Origin: Methanocorpusculum sp.
Lineage (GTDB): Archaea; Halobacteriota; Methanomicrobia; Methanomicrobiales; Methanocorpusculaceae
DNA length: 6,325 bases
Direction: 5' to 3'
Assembly: GCA_029987315.1 (NCBI GenBank)
Contig: DALTVZ010000010.1
Location: forward strand, 1-6,325
Both the position numbers and the translations under genes were made by a program. Numbering within the stretch: the first letter of the stretch is position 1; each line of letters begins with the position of its first letter. Positions 5,383 to 6,325 of the stretch are shown here, piece by piece. Under the pieces are notes generated by a model. It saw nothing but the letters and a program-made list of their open reading frames with translations. It ran no database searches and was not told where the DNA came from.

Positions 5383-6231
5383 ATGGGATATACAGGAGTG
5401 ATTTTGATTGACAAACCGAGAGGTCCCACAAGCCATCAGGTGGCTGCCTGGGTAGGAAAGATGCTAAAATCCGACGTGGGACATTCTGGAACGTTGGATC
5501 CTATGGTCTCAGGAGTCCTCGTTGTCATGCTCGGAAAAGCGGTAAGGCTTGCCCCCCTTCTTCTTCTTCACGAAAAAGAGTATGTGGCATGTATGCGTCT
5601 GCATGCAGACGTCCCGCGTGAACGCGTCGAGGAGGTCGTAAAACAGTTTACCGGCAGAGTGTATCAGCGGCCGCCGAGGCGCTCGGCAGTAAAACGGGCT
5701 TTGCGCATTCGTGTAATCTACAGAATAGAGATGCTCGACATGCAGGATAGACTTGTTCTTCTGAAAATTCGGTGTGAAGCGGGCACCTATATCAGATCGG
5801 TCTGTGTTCATATCGGTAATGTCCTTGGATGCGGGGGTCAGATGGTAGAACTGCGCCGAACAAAATCAGGCGGCTTTTCATGCGAAGAGTCACACACCCT
5901 TCACGAGATCCGTGACGCGGTCGAGACAAAAGACGAAGCCGGACTTTTAGCGATGATCCTTCCGCCCGAACAGGCAATTGCAGACATCCCAAAAGTCGTG
6001 ATCCGGCACAAAGCAGCAAAAGCGGTGGCAAATGGTGCAATGCTCGCCGGAGTTGGGGTATTATCTATGGAAAAATTCTCACGCGGACAAAGTGTTGCTC
6101 TGATAACAGAGAGCGGACAGCTGATCGCTCTTGCCGACCCACTGTTTGATTCAGAGAAAATCGTTTGCGGTAGCCCGGGTCTGATCGCAAAATCGACACG
6201 CGTTTTCGTTACCCCCAACTCAGTAAGTTAA
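5383..6231 (+). CDS. cbf5: Archaeal pseudouridine synthase Cbf5/TruB (H/ACA RNP catalytic subunit)
   Basis: Cbf5 converts uridine to pseudouridine, guided by H/ACA RNAs with Nop10, Gar1 and L7Ae, and can also act on U55 of tRNA. The 282-residue protein opens with IDKPRGPTSHQV (9-20), followed by GHSGTLDPMVSGVL (33-46) with catalytic Asp39, KEYVACMRLHADV (65-77), QRPPRRSAVKR (95-105), EAGTYIRS (132-139) and ELRRTKSGGF (156-165). A PUA domain follows from about 203 to 275. The RPPRRSAVKR form is typical of Cbf5 rather than bacterial TruB. The protein begins directly at the catalytic domain and lacks most of the N-terminal extension seen in Pyrococcus Cbf5 (about 330-340 residues). The ATG follows the hemD stop with no gap, and a GGAG at 5370-5373 lies nine bases before it, so it is probably translated from the hemD mRNA. 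It ends in tandem TAA TAA stops. truB is a synonym. Confidence 0.95.
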   Translation: MGYTGVILIDKPRGPTSHQVAAWVGKMLKSDVGHSGTLDPMVSGVLVVMLGKAVRLAPLLLLHEKEYVACMRLHADVPRERVEEVVKQFTGRVYQRPPRRSAVKRALRIRVIYRIEMLDMQDRLVLLKIRCEAGTYIRSVCVHIGNVLGCGGQMVELRRTKSGGFSCEESHTLHEIRDAVETKDEAGLLAMILPPEQAIADIPKVVIRHKAAKAVANGAMLAGVGVLSMEKFSRGQSVALITESGQLIALADPLFDSEKIVCGSPGLIAKSTRVFVTPNSVS

Positions 6232-6268
6232 TAAAGGCTGAGAACACACATTTTATGCTAGTTTTTAT

Positions 6269-6325
6269 GCTGAGGTAGTCTAGCGGTAGGGCGCGGGCCT
6301 GGAAAGCCCGTGAGGCGAAAGTCTC
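6269..6325 (+). tRNA. tRNA-Ser (anticodon GGA), 3' part outside the window
   Basis: The visible 57 bases give the 5' acceptor strand GCTGAGG, TA, a D arm with GTC pairing GGC and a conserved GG in the loop, and the anticodon arm CGGGC-CTGGAAA-GCCCG, with GGA at 6301-6303. The long type II variable arm beginning TGAGGCGAAAGTCTC is diagnostic of serine or leucine tRNA, and the anticodon makes it serine (UCC/UCU codons). The T arm and 3' acceptor lie past the right edge. It starts 37 bases after the cbf5 stop on the same strand. No strong separate TATA box is seen, so read-through from hemD-cbf5 is possible. Confidence 0.92.

Noticed and set aside
1..6325. CRISPR array, insertion sequence, integrase, toxin-antitoxin or defence system
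   Set aside because: No spaced repeats, terminal inverted repeats, transposase, nuclease or similar genes are present; almost all sequence is accounted for by core genes.

Overview
The window looks like a chromosomal core region of a methanogenic archaeon. The strongest evidence is a complete mer gene, the F420-dependent methylenetetrahydromethanopterin reductase of the C1 pathway. An archaeal-type Cbf5/TruB, an archaeal dUTPase of the DCD family, a COG1784 (TctA-like) membrane protein, tRNA genes without an encoded CCA, TATA-like boxes and apparently leaderless genes all agree with this. Protein resemblance and moderate GC suggest the Methanomicrobiales, perhaps a Methanocorpusculum relative, but the genus is inference.

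Layout: positions 1-1436 hold pdxS and pdxT on the minus strand, overlapping by 11 bases and encoding both subunits of the PLP synthase. pdxT runs off the left edge. A 292-base spacer carries the pdx promoter, with an inverted repeat lying over its TATA box, and the terminator of mer. mer (1729-2712, minus) has its own promoter and a strong ribosome binding site. tRNA-Arg(TCG) (2873-2944, minus) is divergent from a short dUTPase/dCTP-deaminase-family gene (2986-3417, plus), with only 41 bases between them. That gene meets tail-to-tail, with a 12-base overlap, a 408-residue TctA-like permease gene (3406-4632, minus). The permease is divergent from hemD (4687-5382, plus), which is followed with no gap by cbf5/truB (5383-6231, plus). 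A tRNA-Ser(GGA) begins at 6269 and is cut by the right edge.

The genes are separate housekeeping units rather than one pathway: vitamin B6 synthesis (pdxST), methanogenesis (mer), nucleotide-pool sanitation (dut), tetrapyrrole synthesis feeding F430, corrinoid and siroheme (hemD), RNA modification (cbf5), two tRNAs, and one transporter-like protein of unknown substrate. I see no mobile element, CRISPR array, toxin-antitoxin pair, phage gene or defence gene, and no convincing new system. The points most worth a second look are regulatory (compact divergent promoters, an inverted repeat on the pdx promoter), the lost catalytic glutamate in the DCD-family protein, and the solitary TctA-like permease.
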